Source: Clostridia bacterium
GTDB taxonomy: Bacteria > Bacillota > Clostridia > Oscillospirales > Acutalibacteraceae
Reading direction: 5' to 3'
Length of the DNA stretch: 40,250 nt
NCBI GenBank assembly: GCA_017454485.1
Contig: JAFTCX010000018.1
Span: forward strand, 1-40,250
Part shown: piece after piece, positions 1 to 8,194 of the stretch
How positions within the stretch are numbered: position 1 is the first letter of the stretch
Layout of the letters: each line of letters opens with the position of its first letter
Program-made: the position numbers and the translations under genes
The notes under the pieces: model-generated
What the model saw: the letters and a program-made list of their open reading frames with translations, nothing else
Told to the model about the DNA's origin: nothing
Database searches by the model: none

Positions 1-155
1 GCTGATTAACTCGGTGCGTGAAGATTGGCGAGGAAATTTTTCGTCAGATGTAACAGAAATCGCGCAGCAAACCTGACGGTTTGTAAGAGATTTCTGTGCA
101 AAATGACGGAAAATTTACCGTCAATGTTTGCGAATTCGAGTTAATCAGTGGGTAC
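1..155 (+). mobile_element. MITE-like hairpin element, copy A (left tip cut by window start)
   Basis: Begins at GCTGATTAACTCGG and ends at GAGTTAATCAGTGGGTAC (ending at 155). It matches copy D (24523-24681) along nearly its whole length; the six outermost bases (GTACCC in the other copies) lie just outside the window, so the full size would be about 161 bp. The interior is self-complementary: an inner pair of arms ACAGAAATC / GATTTCTGT and outer arms around GGAAATTTTT / AAATTTACC. There is no coding capacity. TTAG follows at 156-159, where the other copies have their 4-bp target duplication, but the left flank is not visible. The element ends 30 bp before the ATG of the phosphoesterase at 186, so that gene's transcript must start in or beyond it. 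Confidence 0.85.
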
Positions 156-185
156 TTAGAATACTTTTAAAAGAGGTGCTGCATC

Positions 186-1169
186 ATGTTGAAATTTCGC
201 GCAGATGGCTCATTCCGCATATTGCAAATCAACGATTTTCAAGACAACGAAACCGCCGACCCGCGCTCCGTTGCCTTTTTAGCTGCAATTCTTGACAAGT
301 ACCGCCCCGACCTTGCCGTACTGGTTGGCGACCAGCTTTCGCCGGATGCTTTGATGACCGAACAGCAAATGAAGGCGGCCCTTAAAAACGAGCTGCAGCC
401 GCTGGAGGAACGCGGGATTCCCTTCCTTTACACCTTTGGCAACCACGACCACGACCAGGATGCGTCGCTGGACCGCGCGGGTCAGGCGGCGCTGTATGAC
501 GCTTATGCGATGAGCCGCGCCACACACAACGGGCCCGATCCCGGCACCTACAATGTGGTCATTTACGCCGCAGACGGCAGAACGCCGAAGCTGAACATCT
601 ATATGATGGACTCCAACGAATGGTACGGTGATTTTATGGTCACCGGCGTAAACCCGTCGCAGGTGCAGTGGTACCGCGAAACAAGCGACGCGCTCCGGCG
701 CGACAACGGCGGCCTGCCCCTGCCCTCCCTGCTGTTTCAGCACATTCCGGTCAAAGAGGTGTTTCAGCTTTTGAAAGCCGTGCCTGCCGACACGCCGGGC
801 GCTGTGACCAGCATGTTCAGCAGCGACCGCTACGTATTGAACGATGCGGCGGAATTTTTGGGCGACCGCAACGTGCTCAAGGAAAACATCTGCTGCGAAA
901 ACCTGAAAAAAATCACCGGGCAATATGAAGCCTGGGTTGAAAAGGGCGATTTGATCGGCGCGTACTTCGGTCACGACCATGTGAACACCTTTGTCGGGAA
1001 AACAGCAGACGGCATTGTTCTGGGCTATAACGGCGGCTTCGGCTTCGATACCTATGGCGACGGGGATGAGCGTTTTGCACGCATTTATGATTTTAAGGAA
1101 AACGACGTTACTGCCTACAGGCAGACCACGCTGTACTACTCCCGCGAAGTCGGAACAACAAAGGAGTAA
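186..1169 (+). CDS. Calcineurin-like metallophosphoesterase
   Basis: 327 aa, no signal peptide or membrane segment, so probably cytoplasmic. The order of metal-binding motifs is that of calcineurin-like phosphoesterases, closest in feel to the Dcr2 / purple-acid-phosphatase-like group: IND-F-Q (D17, Q19, where the usual second ligand is His), GDQ (48-50), GNHDHD (85-90), QHIP (H186) and GHDH (262-265). The Gln at the first-motif His position is unusual and could alter metal choice. The start is fixed by AGAGGTG about 8 bp upstream of ATG 186. The substrate cannot be read from the sequence. The gene stands alone, preceded by a hairpin element and followed by a strong terminator. A second, distant phosphoesterase lies at 6610-8085. 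Confidence 0.85.
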   Translation: MLKFRADGSFRILQINDFQDNETADPRSVAFLAAILDKYRPDLAVLVGDQLSPDALMTEQQMKAALKNELQPLEERGIPFLYTFGNHDHDQDASLDRAGQAALYDAYAMSRATHNGPDPGTYNVVIYAADGRTPKLNIYMMDSNEWYGDFMVTGVNPSQVQWYRETSDALRRDNGGLPLPSLLFQHIPVKEVFQLLKAVPADTPGAVTSMFSSDRYVLNDAAEFLGDRNVLKENICCENLKKITGQYEAWVEKGDLIGAYFGHDHVNTFVGKTADGIVLGYNGGFGFDTYGDGDERFARIYDFKENDVTAYRQTTLYYSREVGTTKE

Positions 1170-1185
1170 TCATTTTTATGCTTTT

Positions 1186-1211
1186 CCCCGCCTTGGCGCG
1201 GGGATTTTTTT
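1186..1211 (+). terminator. Rho-independent terminator after phosphoesterase
   Basis: CCCCGC ... GCGGGG stem directly followed by an A and a run of T, 16 bp after the stop codon of the upstream gene. Confidence 0.85.
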
Positions 1212-1267
1212 ATAAAAACGGCCAACCGCCCCCGAAAGCGGGAGCGGTTGACGGAGAGGAAAAGAAA

Positions 1268-1363
1268 ATGAAAACAAACAAACAAGAAAATCGGAGAGAT
1301 TATTTTCTTGTGGAGGTAGGGTCGGTGTCAGAAGGGACTTACTCCCTTGAACTGTCTTTATGA
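1268..1363 (+). CDS. Possible 31-aa small ORF
   Basis: ATG at 1268 preceded by GGAGAGG with 7-bp spacing, encoding a 31-residue peptide (start MKTNKQENRRDYF, end YSLELSL) with no recognised motif. It lies between two convergent genes and downstream of a strong terminator, with no clear promoter of its own. Its 3' half overlaps the nested stem-loop at 1320-1372, so the region may be a structured RNA rather than a gene. I do not recognise the peptide; it could also be a gene remnant. Confidence 0.2.
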   Translation: MKTNKQENRRDYFLVEVGSVSEGTYSLELSL

Positions 1364-1372
1364 TAACCGACC
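1320..1372. other. Nested stem-loop in convergent intergenic region
   Basis: Outer arms GGTCGGT (1320-1326) and ACCGACC (1366-1372) enclose an inner hairpin AAGGGA / TCCCTT (1332-1348). Just downstream, AACC ... GGTT followed by T-rich sequence (about 1385-1410) could act as a weak terminator in either direction. A second GC-rich hairpin (CCGC-CCCG-AAAG-CGGG-GCGG) lies at about 1226-1247. The function is unknown. Confidence 0.4.
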
Positions 1373-1415
1373 AACTTAAAGAAAACCTAAAAGGGTTCTG
1401 AACTTTTTTATTATT

Positions 1416-2903
1416 TTAATGCAGCAGTGAATTGTCATACGCCCCGCAGTTCACCGCAATCTGCGGCAGGGCGATGCTGCCGTCTGCCTGCGGGGTGAAT
1501 CCGTAGGCGATCCCGTCGCCGGCAAAAAACAGCCGCTCTTCGGGCAGAGACTTCAGCAAATGCAAATAAGCGTCATACGGAGTGGCAGATGCACGCAGCT
1601 TTGACGTTGGGCACATCACATATGCGGGAGCAACAACGTCATACAGCGGCGCGAGATTGACCAGCAGATGGTGCGAAGCCTGCATTACGTCGCATTTCAG
1701 CGTTTGCGCCGAAAAATTTTTCAGCAGCACGTTTTGTGTCAACGTCAGCGCGTCACCCAAAAACAGAAAGCGCGTTTGTCCGATCGTCATGCGCACCACA
1801 CAACAGCCCTCGTTCAAATCATCCAGCGGCACGCTGGCGTCTTTGAGATCGGCGAGATCCTCGTGCGCATATAGCACCTCGAACAGCGCGTCCTGCAGCC
1901 GGAACGACGCGCCGGAATGTGCCTTGAGATACTGCAGCGCAGGGTACCGGGTGGCGAGGATGCTGCGGATGCGGGTGGCATAGGCGTTTTTGGTCATTAC
2001 GCGCTCGGACGGAAAGTTAAACATGGCGCGTTCAAGGGCGATGCGGTCGGAATAGCGGCGCAGCAGCTTATAGAAAAAGGCGTTGTGGTCACCGTGACTG
2101 TGCGTGCAGTACCACAGTGCAATGCGCAGCGGTTTTTCCTGCGGGGTTCCGCTGATGGTGTGCAGAAAATCAAAGAACTCCGTGACATTTTGTTCGGATG
2201 ACTGCCAGCGGTTGCCGCCGTCGATGACGATGAGTTTGCCGTCGGAAAGCGCCACGGCATACAGCATGCCGTTACTGCCATAATTATCTTTGCCGACATG
2301 TTCTGCATCGCGGTAGGGATAGCTGAACTGATAGACCGTCGGCGGCACGGGTGTGTCGCCGATATAGGCCGTTTTGCCGGAGCTGTAGCTGAATGTCTGC
2401 AGCGACGCGCCGGTGCTGCGTTCGTCAATGACGCGCGTCTCACCGCTATTGCCGTTGCAATAGTAATAGACGTTGCGGTTGCCTTTCTCATAGTTGTAAT
2501 AGAAGTTGTTTTCAATCTGATGGGAGTAGGTCAGTGTGTAACCGACGCTTTTGAGTTTTTCGCCGTAAAGCAGGGCATCCGCCGGGGTTGTTTTGCGAAT
2601 GAGCTGCATCTGTCCGGAAACGGCGCACGCATTTTGGCTCAGATCGCCCTCTTCAAAATCCTCGTCCTCTCGCACCGCTGTATCGTCAAACAAGCCGGTG
2701 CCGGTGTCGTACAGAGCAGAGGAGTAAAGCCCCGCATCAAAAGCGGGAAGGTCTGTCAGCAGCCAGTCGCCCTGCACCTCGATCTCCTCCTGAACGACCG
2801 GGGGCGATTCAGACACTGCGGGTTGTTTGATCCCGAACAGACCGAGAAAGCTCGCGAGAATCGCCATGAAAAATGCGCTGATGCGCTGTAGAATCTCCTG
2901 CAT
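1416..2903 (-). CDS. Membrane-anchored metallo-beta-lactamase-fold hydrolase
   Basis: 495 aa. A hydrophobic stretch at about residues 8-26 (after MQEILQRIS) is an N-terminal anchor, so the enzyme probably faces the outside. The catalytic half carries the MBL zinc motif THSHGDH (about 267-273), an upstream IVIDGGN strand, FLFLGD (Asp ligand) and QASHH (late His ligands); the layout resembles ComEC/Rec2-type MBL hydrolases. The N-terminal ~200 residues are not recognised. The start is placed at 2903, not at an ATG six codons upstream, because AAAGGAGG lies 6 bp before this ATG and would be coding in the longer version. A consensus promoter is found at 2937-2965. The substrate is unknown; nuclease or phosphodiester hydrolase activity is common in this fold. 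Confidence 0.8.
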   Translation of the reverse strand: MQEILQRISAFFMAILASFLGLFGIKQPAVSESPPVVQEEIEVQGDWLLTDLPAFDAGLYSSALYDTGTGLFDDTAVREDEDFEEGDLSQNACAVSGQMQLIRKTTPADALLYGEKLKSVGYTLTYSHQIENNFYYNYEKGNRNVYYYCNGNSGETRVIDERSTGASLQTFSYSSGKTAYIGDTPVPPTVYQFSYPYRDAEHVGKDNYGSNGMLYAVALSDGKLIVIDGGNRWQSSEQNVTEFFDFLHTISGTPQEKPLRIALWYCTHSHGDHNAFFYKLLRRYSDRIALERAMFNFPSERVMTKNAYATRIRSILATRYPALQYLKAHSGASFRLQDALFEVLYAHEDLADLKDASVPLDDLNEGCCVVRMTIGQTRFLFLGDALTLTQNVLLKNFSAQTLKCDVMQASHHLLVNLAPLYDVVAPAYVMCPTSKLRASATPYDAYLHLLKSLPEERLFFAGDGIAYGFTPQADGSIALPQIAVNCGAYDNSLLH

Positions 2904-2936
2904 GGTCGGCCTCCTTTTCAAGTTTTCTTATTAGTT

Positions 2937-2965
2937 ATTATATACATTTCTTCTGGAAAAAGCAA
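2937..2965 (-). promoter_or_regulatory. Promoter of the MBL-fold hydrolase
   Basis: On the minus strand: -35 TTGCTT (2960-2965), 17-bp spacer, -10 TATAAT (2937-2942), 33 bp upstream of the ATG at 2903. Confidence 0.75.
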
Positions 2966-3016
2966 GAAAAACCGGATGACGGCGGCAGCGGAGATCTTTT
3001 CCTTTTTATCAAAGAA

Positions 3017-3049
3017 ACGAGACGGTGCGGGAAAACCCTGCCGTCTCGT
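3017..3049 (-). terminator. Terminator of the phosphoesterase-symporter operon
   Basis: Nine-base-pair stem ACGAGACGG / CCGTCTCGT. Read on the minus strand it is followed by a T-rich stretch, and it sits 17 bp after the stop of the symporter gene. Confidence 0.8.
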
Positions 3050-3066
3050 TTTGCTTTTTTGTTTGA

Positions 3067-4593
3067 TCAGGCCTGCGCCGTTTCGTCGAGCCCTTCCTTG
3101 TAAGCGCTGATGCGGTGCCGTCTTGTTTCGGAAAGCTCATAGTACATCTGGCGCTCCTTGACCTTGGAAAGCGGCCAGAGCAGCTTCGGCACGATGCCGA
3201 GAATGCTGGTGACAAAGGGAACAACGGTGCAAAGGGCAAACAGCCAAAACTTTGTGCGCTCGTCCTGGGTGCCGATCTTCGCGCCCTGAACATAGCCGAT
3301 TTTTTTCATGACCAGCAGACGCACAGAGCCCATGCCGATGTTTTGCAGCTTGAGCACAAGGTTTTTGGCAACGCTGGTGGTGGCCTCCATACGGTAGCCG
3401 TGTTTCCATTCGCAGTAGTCCATCGCCTGGTTCCACAAATCGGCGTTGATGACCTTGTTGACGCCAAACAGCAGCTTTGAAAGGAATTCGCGCACGCCGT
3501 AGGCGATCAGCATTGGCCAAACCTTGAGATAGTTCTTTTTATACATACCGAAGGCGAAGAAGCCGAGCGTGACCATGTCGCCGTAGAAATCAGCGCCCAC
3601 CCAAAGGAAGCGGGAGGAGAAGCGCTTGCGCAGCGGCGCAACGAACGCATAGCTGATGGAGCCGATCGGGCCGGAGATGCCGCTGACAAGCGCGCGCAGC
3701 GTGTTGATCATGTGCGTGCTGCCGTGCACGTCGATCCAGTAGTTCTGTTCTTCTGTGCCGACGCCGAAGCCGCCGAGGAAATCGGACAGGCACATCAGCA
3801 GCACAGGGTAGTTGGTGACTACGGCCTTCATGCCCTCCTTGATGTCCGGCTTTTCAATGGACTGCGGCACACGCTCCTTTGATTGCAGGAAGAACCAGAA
3901 CGTGAACGCGGAGGAGATCAGCGCCGTGGAGACGCCCATGCCCATAAAGATTGTGCGCATCTGAATGCCCCACTTGCCGGTGGAAACCATATCGTAAAGG
4001 AAGCCCATGATATACATCGGCATATCCTCGCCCATGTAACCCGTGAGCAGCTCGGCAAGCGTAATCAGCCGCACACGCTCGTTCGGGTTCGGTGTGATGG
4101 TGGCCATATAGCCGCCTTTGGCAAGGCCGGTGAAGGTACCGGCGGTTTCGCTGATGACATTGAACACGAAATAGAAAATCAGCTTGGGCACAAAGGTGCC
4201 GGCGGTGTTCGGAAAAAAGTACGGCAAAAACCAATACAGCAGGCCGAAGAGGGTCAGCGGAATTTGGAACGCGACGAGATACGGACGAAATTTGCCCAAA
4301 CGGGAGCGCGTGTTGTCCACCAGTCCGCCGATGAGAATGTCGTTGATGATGTCCCACGCGCCGGTGAACAGATTGACGATGGCATTGACGCCGAAGTCGA
4401 TTTTGACAACGTCCCAGATATAGCGGGTCTGGTAGCCGCCGATGTTGAATGCGTTGGAAAAGTCGTTGAACAGATAAGCCAGCGTTTCTTTGGTGCCAAC
4501 ATAGTTATAGCTGCGGTAAATGTTGCTGCTGGCTTCCTGCGCGGTGTGTGTTTGTTCCTGCGGCTGCCGGACAGTCTGTGTTTGTTCAGCCAT
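3067..4593 (-). CDS. GPH-type (MelB-like) sugar:cation symporter, MFS superfamily
   Basis: 508 aa, about 12 membrane segments. The segment around residues 85-108 (DILIGGLVDNTRSRLGKFRP) is the signature loop of the glycoside-pentoside-hexuronide:cation symporters. Substrate is not predictable; the partner genes argue for a phosphorylated or glycosidic compound, but this is inference. The start at 4593 is preferred over an ATG 10 codons upstream because GAAAGGAGG lies about 10 bp before it and inside the longer frame. It is the last gene of a four-gene minus-strand operon, 26 bp after the preceding stop codon, and is followed by a strong terminator. The polar Gln/Thr-rich N-terminus (about 25 residues) is an extension relative to typical family members. 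Confidence 0.85.
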   Translation of the reverse strand: MAEQTQTVRQPQEQTHTAQEASSNIYRSYNYVGTKETLAYLFNDFSNAFNIGGYQTRYIWDVVKIDFGVNAIVNLFTGAWDIINDILIGGLVDNTRSRLGKFRPYLVAFQIPLTLFGLLYWFLPYFFPNTAGTFVPKLIFYFVFNVISETAGTFTGLAKGGYMATITPNPNERVRLITLAELLTGYMGEDMPMYIMGFLYDMVSTGKWGIQMRTIFMGMGVSTALISSAFTFWFFLQSKERVPQSIEKPDIKEGMKAVVTNYPVLLMCLSDFLGGFGVGTEEQNYWIDVHGSTHMINTLRALVSGISGPIGSISYAFVAPLRKRFSSRFLWVGADFYGDMVTLGFFAFGMYKKNYLKVWPMLIAYGVREFLSKLLFGVNKVINADLWNQAMDYCEWKHGYRMEATTSVAKNLVLKLQNIGMGSVRLLVMKKIGYVQGAKIGTQDERTKFWLFALCTVVPFVTSILGIVPKLLWPLSKVKERQMYYELSETRRHRISAYKEGLDETAQA

Positions 4594-4619
4594 AAAAGCA
4601 GTTCCTCCTTTCAAAAAAA

Positions 4620-5753
4620 TCACATGGAGTCAGTGTTGACGGTTGTCGGAATCTCAAGCTCCGTGAGGTAAACGGTGAGGGTATCCGTGTAGGTGTGGCC
4701 GTCATACTGCAGCGTCATGGTGATGGTTACGGGCTCGTCGCACACTTCATGAACACGCATCACGCCGTCTGCGTCCACTTCGATCGCTTCGGGATTGGAG
4801 ATATCGAACGTTAGCGTGTAATCGTCTTTTGTGGCTGTGGAGTGTACGACCACATCCATCGGCAGCGCCTGCATTGCGCCCTTGTTTTCGGCGATCTGCC
4901 GTTCGGTGAAGCGCGCGCCGTAATGCTGGAAGTCGGCAACCAGCGTTGTTTCATACGGAACGGTGATCTCAACGGGCTCGCTGCCGAGCGCGGCGTAGGC
5001 GTCGGTGAAGCGGACAAGCACGGTCAGGGTGTAGCTTGTTTTAACCGTGAGATTCAGCAGATCGTCCGTCGGGCGGTCGATCGTGCAGGTGACTTCCTCG
5101 GTTTCGGGCTTGACGGCGAAGGATTCGACCGTCATTGCCGGGGCAAGTGTTTCCGTAACACTGCGGTAGATGTCGCCGTCTTGGACGAGCGCGGCATCCA
5201 CATCGGCGCTCGCGCACACGAAGGAAAGCAGATAATGGTCGAGGATTTCTTTTCCTTCGTCTGTGATCGCTTTGTCAGCGTCGGTTTTCAACTGCTTGCC
5301 GCTGTAGGTTACGATGCGATCTTTGTCCAGTGCGAACGCGGGCCTTTTGTCGGTTTTTGCCATGATGAGCTCCGTTTCCTGCGGATAAAGAGCAGCGATC
5401 TGTCCCTGCGCCTGTGAGGCGAAGAACTGCAGCATGGCGTTGTCCGCGTCGCCGAGCGGGGTTTGCAGGGTGCCGATGGAAACATCGGTGTGCCAGGCGC
5501 CTTCCACATCGTCGGCCTTGCAGACAGATTCATACAGGCGGTTGACATAAGCGGCGGCTTCTGCGCCGTCAGCGGGCAGCTCTGTCACCGCGGGCAGCGG
5601 ATCGATGTCGGGCAGCTCAAAGACCGGCTTGTTTCTGTCATGGATAATATACAGGCCGACAGCGCCCATGCACAGCGCAATGAAGACGATGGCAGTCAGA
5701 ATGCCCAAAAAGACTTTCAGCCCTTTTTTCATCGGCTTTTTTTCCTTCTTCAT
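4620..5753 (-). CDS. Membrane-anchored protein with C-terminal Ig-like domain, unknown function
   Basis: 377 aa. A Lys-rich N-terminus followed by one membrane span (about 12-35) places the rest outside the cell. Residues about 45-290 are not recognised and contain a region beginning YVNRLYESV that may be a helical domain. The last ~80 residues (TLTFDISNP ... DADGVMRVHEV ... VTITMTLQYDG) look like a bacterial Ig-like (Big-type) beta-sandwich. The gene overlaps the zinc-ribbon gene upstream by 4 bp (ATGA), so translation is coupled. It may be an extracytoplasmic partner of the symporter or of the zinc-ribbon membrane protein; this is inference. Confidence 0.7.
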   Translation of the reverse strand: MKKEKKPMKKGLKVFLGILTAIVFIALCMGAVGLYIIHDRNKPVFELPDIDPLPAVTELPADGAEAAAYVNRLYESVCKADDVEGAWHTDVSIGTLQTPLGDADNAMLQFFASQAQGQIAALYPQETELIMAKTDKRPAFALDKDRIVTYSGKQLKTDADKAITDEGKEILDHYLLSFVCASADVDAALVQDGDIYRSVTETLAPAMTVESFAVKPETEEVTCTIDRPTDDLLNLTVKTSYTLTVLVRFTDAYAALGSEPVEITVPYETTLVADFQHYGARFTERQIAENKGAMQALPMDVVVHSTATKDDYTLTFDISNPEAIEVDADGVMRVHEVCDEPVTITMTLQYDGHTYTDTLTVYLTELEIPTTVNTDSM

Positions 5754-6613
5754 GAGACTGCCTCCTCTCCCTCCGCTTTCAGCGCTTCGTTCAGTGCGCG
5801 CAGACGTTCGTCGTGCTCTTCTTCGCTTTCAAAGACAGGCAGCGGCAGATCGTCGAGATCGACCTCGCCTTTGCGCACCTTGGCGAGCAGCTCTTTGCGC
5901 TTGGGGTCAAACTGGCGATAGACCGGCGTCAGGCCTTTTTTCAGCAGCACGCTGTTGATGATGAACAGCGCAAGGTAGCCTGCGGCGGCAAGGGCGGCAG
6001 CGAAGCCTGCGCTGAAGTGCGTGAGCGCGGTGTCCGGGGTCTTTCCGCCGACGATGAGCACTGCGATCTGCGCTGCCGCAGCGACGATCAGACCGGCGAG
6101 CGAGAGGTTGCGCATGGTTTTGGTGCGCTTGGCAGGGTCTGTGATGCTGAGAATGTAAAAGAGCAGAATCAGTACATCCAGCAGTGCCAGCACCGCCAGC
6201 AGCGCACAGCAGATGACAACGCTTTTTGACGGCTGCGCAAACAGCGGGCTTGCAAGCAGATCGCCGATGTGCGGCAGCAGCGTGTCTTTGCCTTGAATGA
6301 TGCCGAGAATGCCGGCGGAAAAGTTACCGTCATAGAACGGCACGGAGATGTGCAGCGTTCCGATCGGCAGCAGCAGCGCCGCAACGCCGATCAGCGTCAG
6401 GATCAGGCGGACAATTTGCAGCGGCCCGCCGATGAAGGAGAGCTTCAGCCGCGCAATGATCATACGCGCCGATGCGGCTTCCAGCTCTGTGCGCTTTGCG
6501 TCACGGGCAAGCAGGTAATCCTGGGAATAGTAGTAGATGTTGACGCCGCAGTGTTTACAGTTGGGACGCAGATCGTAGAACGGGATCTCGCCCCCGCATT
6601 TCGGACATTTCAT
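5750..6613 (-). CDS. Zinc-ribbon integral membrane protein
   Basis: 287 aa. The N-terminus is a zinc ribbon with C3-x2-C6 and C19-x2-C22 (CPKCG ... CKHCG). It is followed by an amphipathic linker and about four hydrophobic segments (about 62-85, 120-150, 165-185, 195-215). The C-terminal ~60 residues are charged (Lys/Glu-rich) and probably cytoplasmic. The ribbon-plus-membrane layout is common in Clostridia, but I do not recognise a specific family. It overlaps the phosphoesterase gene upstream and the Ig-like gene downstream by 4 bp each, which indicates a single translationally coupled unit. Confidence 0.75.
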   Translation of the reverse strand: MKCPKCGGEIPFYDLRPNCKHCGVNIYYYSQDYLLARDAKRTELEAASARMIIARLKLSFIGGPLQIVRLILTLIGVAALLLPIGTLHISVPFYDGNFSAGILGIIQGKDTLLPHIGDLLASPLFAQPSKSVVICCALLAVLALLDVLILLFYILSITDPAKRTKTMRNLSLAGLIVAAAAQIAVLIVGGKTPDTALTHFSAGFAAALAAAGYLALFIINSVLLKKGLTPVYRQFDPKRKELLAKVRKGEVDLDDLPLPVFESEEEHDERLRALNEALKAEGEEAVS

Positions 6614-8085
6614 GAGACTGAGTCACCTTCCTTTCCCAATGTTGCGTTCAGTTGCAGCCGGATGGCGTTGTCGTCACCCGTGCGGTTGTTATAGAGAAAG
6701 TCCTCGCCGATTTCGGCAATCGAGCTGCCCGGCGGGATCAGCTTTTGCACTTTTTCGATCTTGTGCTTTTCCACAAGGCGATCCAGCCGCTGCAGCAGTG
6801 CGTGCAGAACCGTGTATTCCAGCGTGCCGGGCGGATAGGGTGCGTTGCCGGGATAGATGTGGCGGCAGACGGTGAAAATCACGTCAAAGAGCTTGGTTTG
6901 CTTTGCCGCCTTTTTTTGCTGCGGGGTCAGTGTGCGCCAAACCTTGCCGAGCTTTGCGGCCAAGGAAAGCTTGAAGCCGGCGGCGGTGCGCAAGCCGAGC
7001 TTTGCAAGCGTTTTGTGTGCGCGCAGCTTTTCAGCGGGCAAAACGCCGTCCGTTTCCTCCAAAAAGCGGTCGAAATCGGTTTTCAGCAGCGGGAAAAAGC
7101 GTTCCACCCGGCCGGCAAAGTTGAGCCCGTAAAGATATTCGTAGGCGCTCTTGCCGCCGGTGTCAACGCCGGGGAGGGTTTCAAGCCCGACGCTTTGAAT
7201 GTCGCAGATGCCGGTGTCTGCGTCCACAGTCACATGGCGCATCTGCCCTTTGGCGCTGACGGCGGCGGTGGTGGAAACATCAACGAACCAGCGACCGGCG
7301 TCGTCGGTGTATTTGCGGATGTTCTGCACATGGGTGTGACCGGTGAAGACCACGCGCACGCCCTCGCTGCACATCAGCTCGCTCAGCTCCCGGTATCCGC
7401 CGTAAAGCTCGTATTCCACCAGGTGGCGGTAGACTTCCCAGGGGGAGATCACCGGATGGTGCACCGCGAGCATAACGAAGTTGCCTGTTGCTTTGGCGTC
7501 TTTGATCTGGTCGGCAAGCCACTGCATGCCTTCTTCAAACAGTCCGCAATGGCTGCGGCCGTTGCCGTTGTCGATGATGAGGATCATGCGCACGCCGTCG
7601 CCGAGCTGCACGGTGTAAGAGCCGCTTTCCGGGTCGACCGACAGGGCCTGATGCGGGCCGTAGTCCGCGTAGAAAGGGGCGAGGTCTTTGCGCAAAAAGA
7701 ACGCCGTGGGCTCTGTGCCTGTTTCGGTGTAGCGCACCGCGTCGTGCTGAAAGCATTCATCCTCGCCGTTCGGACTGCAGTAATCGTGGGTCGCGGTTGT
7801 GACATAGACCTTTTTTCCGGCCGCCTTCAGCCGGTCGAGCCGGGCGCGGAAATCTTCGTGGGAGGCTTTGTCGCCGCTGTTGACGTTGTCGCCGATGAAG
7901 ATGACGGTGTCGGTGTCTTGGTCGGCGATGATTTTTGCAAGGAAGGCGTCCAAAATCTCCGGCGACGCTTTGAGGGCGATTTGATCGCCGCGCTCACGCC
8001 GGTTGATTGGCGGTGCGTCCACCCAATTTTGTTTGGAAACGAGGTGCGTATCCGTCAACAGATAGAACGACGTTGTTCCTTTCAT
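6610..8085 (-). CDS. Metallophosphoesterase, first gene of four-gene operon
   Basis: 491 aa, no signal peptide. Calcineurin-like motifs in order: LLTDTH (D12, H14), FIGDN (GDN 65-67), ATHDY (98-102), VHHPV (about 207-212) and FTGHTH (GHTH about 249-252). The third motif is normally GNH(D/E); here the catalytic Asn position is Thr (T99), which may weaken or change activity. The C-terminal ~200 residues are helical, Lys-rich and unrecognised. The start ATG 8085 has AAAAGGAG about 8 bp upstream. The region upstream holds an 18-bp palindrome and an 11-bp tandem repeat that could be control sites. Its stop overlaps the start of the zinc-ribbon gene. Confidence 0.85.
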   Translation of the reverse strand: MKGTTSFYLLTDTHLVSKQNWVDAPPINRRERGDQIALKASPEILDAFLAKIIADQDTDTVIFIGDNVNSGDKASHEDFRARLDRLKAAGKKVYVTTATHDYCSPNGEDECFQHDAVRYTETGTEPTAFFLRKDLAPFYADYGPHQALSVDPESGSYTVQLGDGVRMILIIDNGNGRSHCGLFEEGMQWLADQIKDAKATGNFVMLAVHHPVISPWEVYRHLVEYELYGGYRELSELMCSEGVRVVFTGHTHVQNIRKYTDDAGRWFVDVSTTAAVSAKGQMRHVTVDADTGICDIQSVGLETLPGVDTGGKSAYEYLYGLNFAGRVERFFPLLKTDFDRFLEETDGVLPAEKLRAHKTLAKLGLRTAAGFKLSLAAKLGKVWRTLTPQQKKAAKQTKLFDVIFTVCRHIYPGNAPYPPGTLEYTVLHALLQRLDRLVEKHKIEKVQKLIPPGSSIAEIGEDFLYNNRTGDDNAIRLQLNATLGKEGDSVS

Positions 8086-8140
8086 ATGGTTTGCTCCTTT
8101 TCTTCAACTTAGGAAGATACACGATTATCATAGCGCTCGT

Positions 8141-8162
8141 TGTCCAACAAATGTCCAACAAA
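8141..8162 (-). repeat. Exact tandem 11-bp repeat upstream of phosphoesterase operon
   Basis: TGTCCAACAAA occurs twice back to back (8141-8151 and 8152-8162), about one helical turn apart, 56-77 bp upstream of the operon's first ATG. On the minus strand it reads TTTGTTGGACA twice and lies just upstream of a TATGAT/GATAAT sequence that could be the -10. This arrangement suits a regulator binding site overlapping the -35 region. Confidence 0.5.
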
Positions 8163-8194
8163 AGCGGCATATTTTGACGAAAAAAAGTAAATAT

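Noticed and set aside
6652-8112. Long plus-strand open frame antisense to the phosphoesterase gene
   Set aside because: No ribosome binding site, no recognisable domain, and exactly mirrors a well-supported minus-strand gene. The same reasoning removed long antisense frames at 10365-11690, 14849-16246, 16676-18010, 18594-20396, 20261-22141, 22460-23962, 28941-30347 and 37387-38784.
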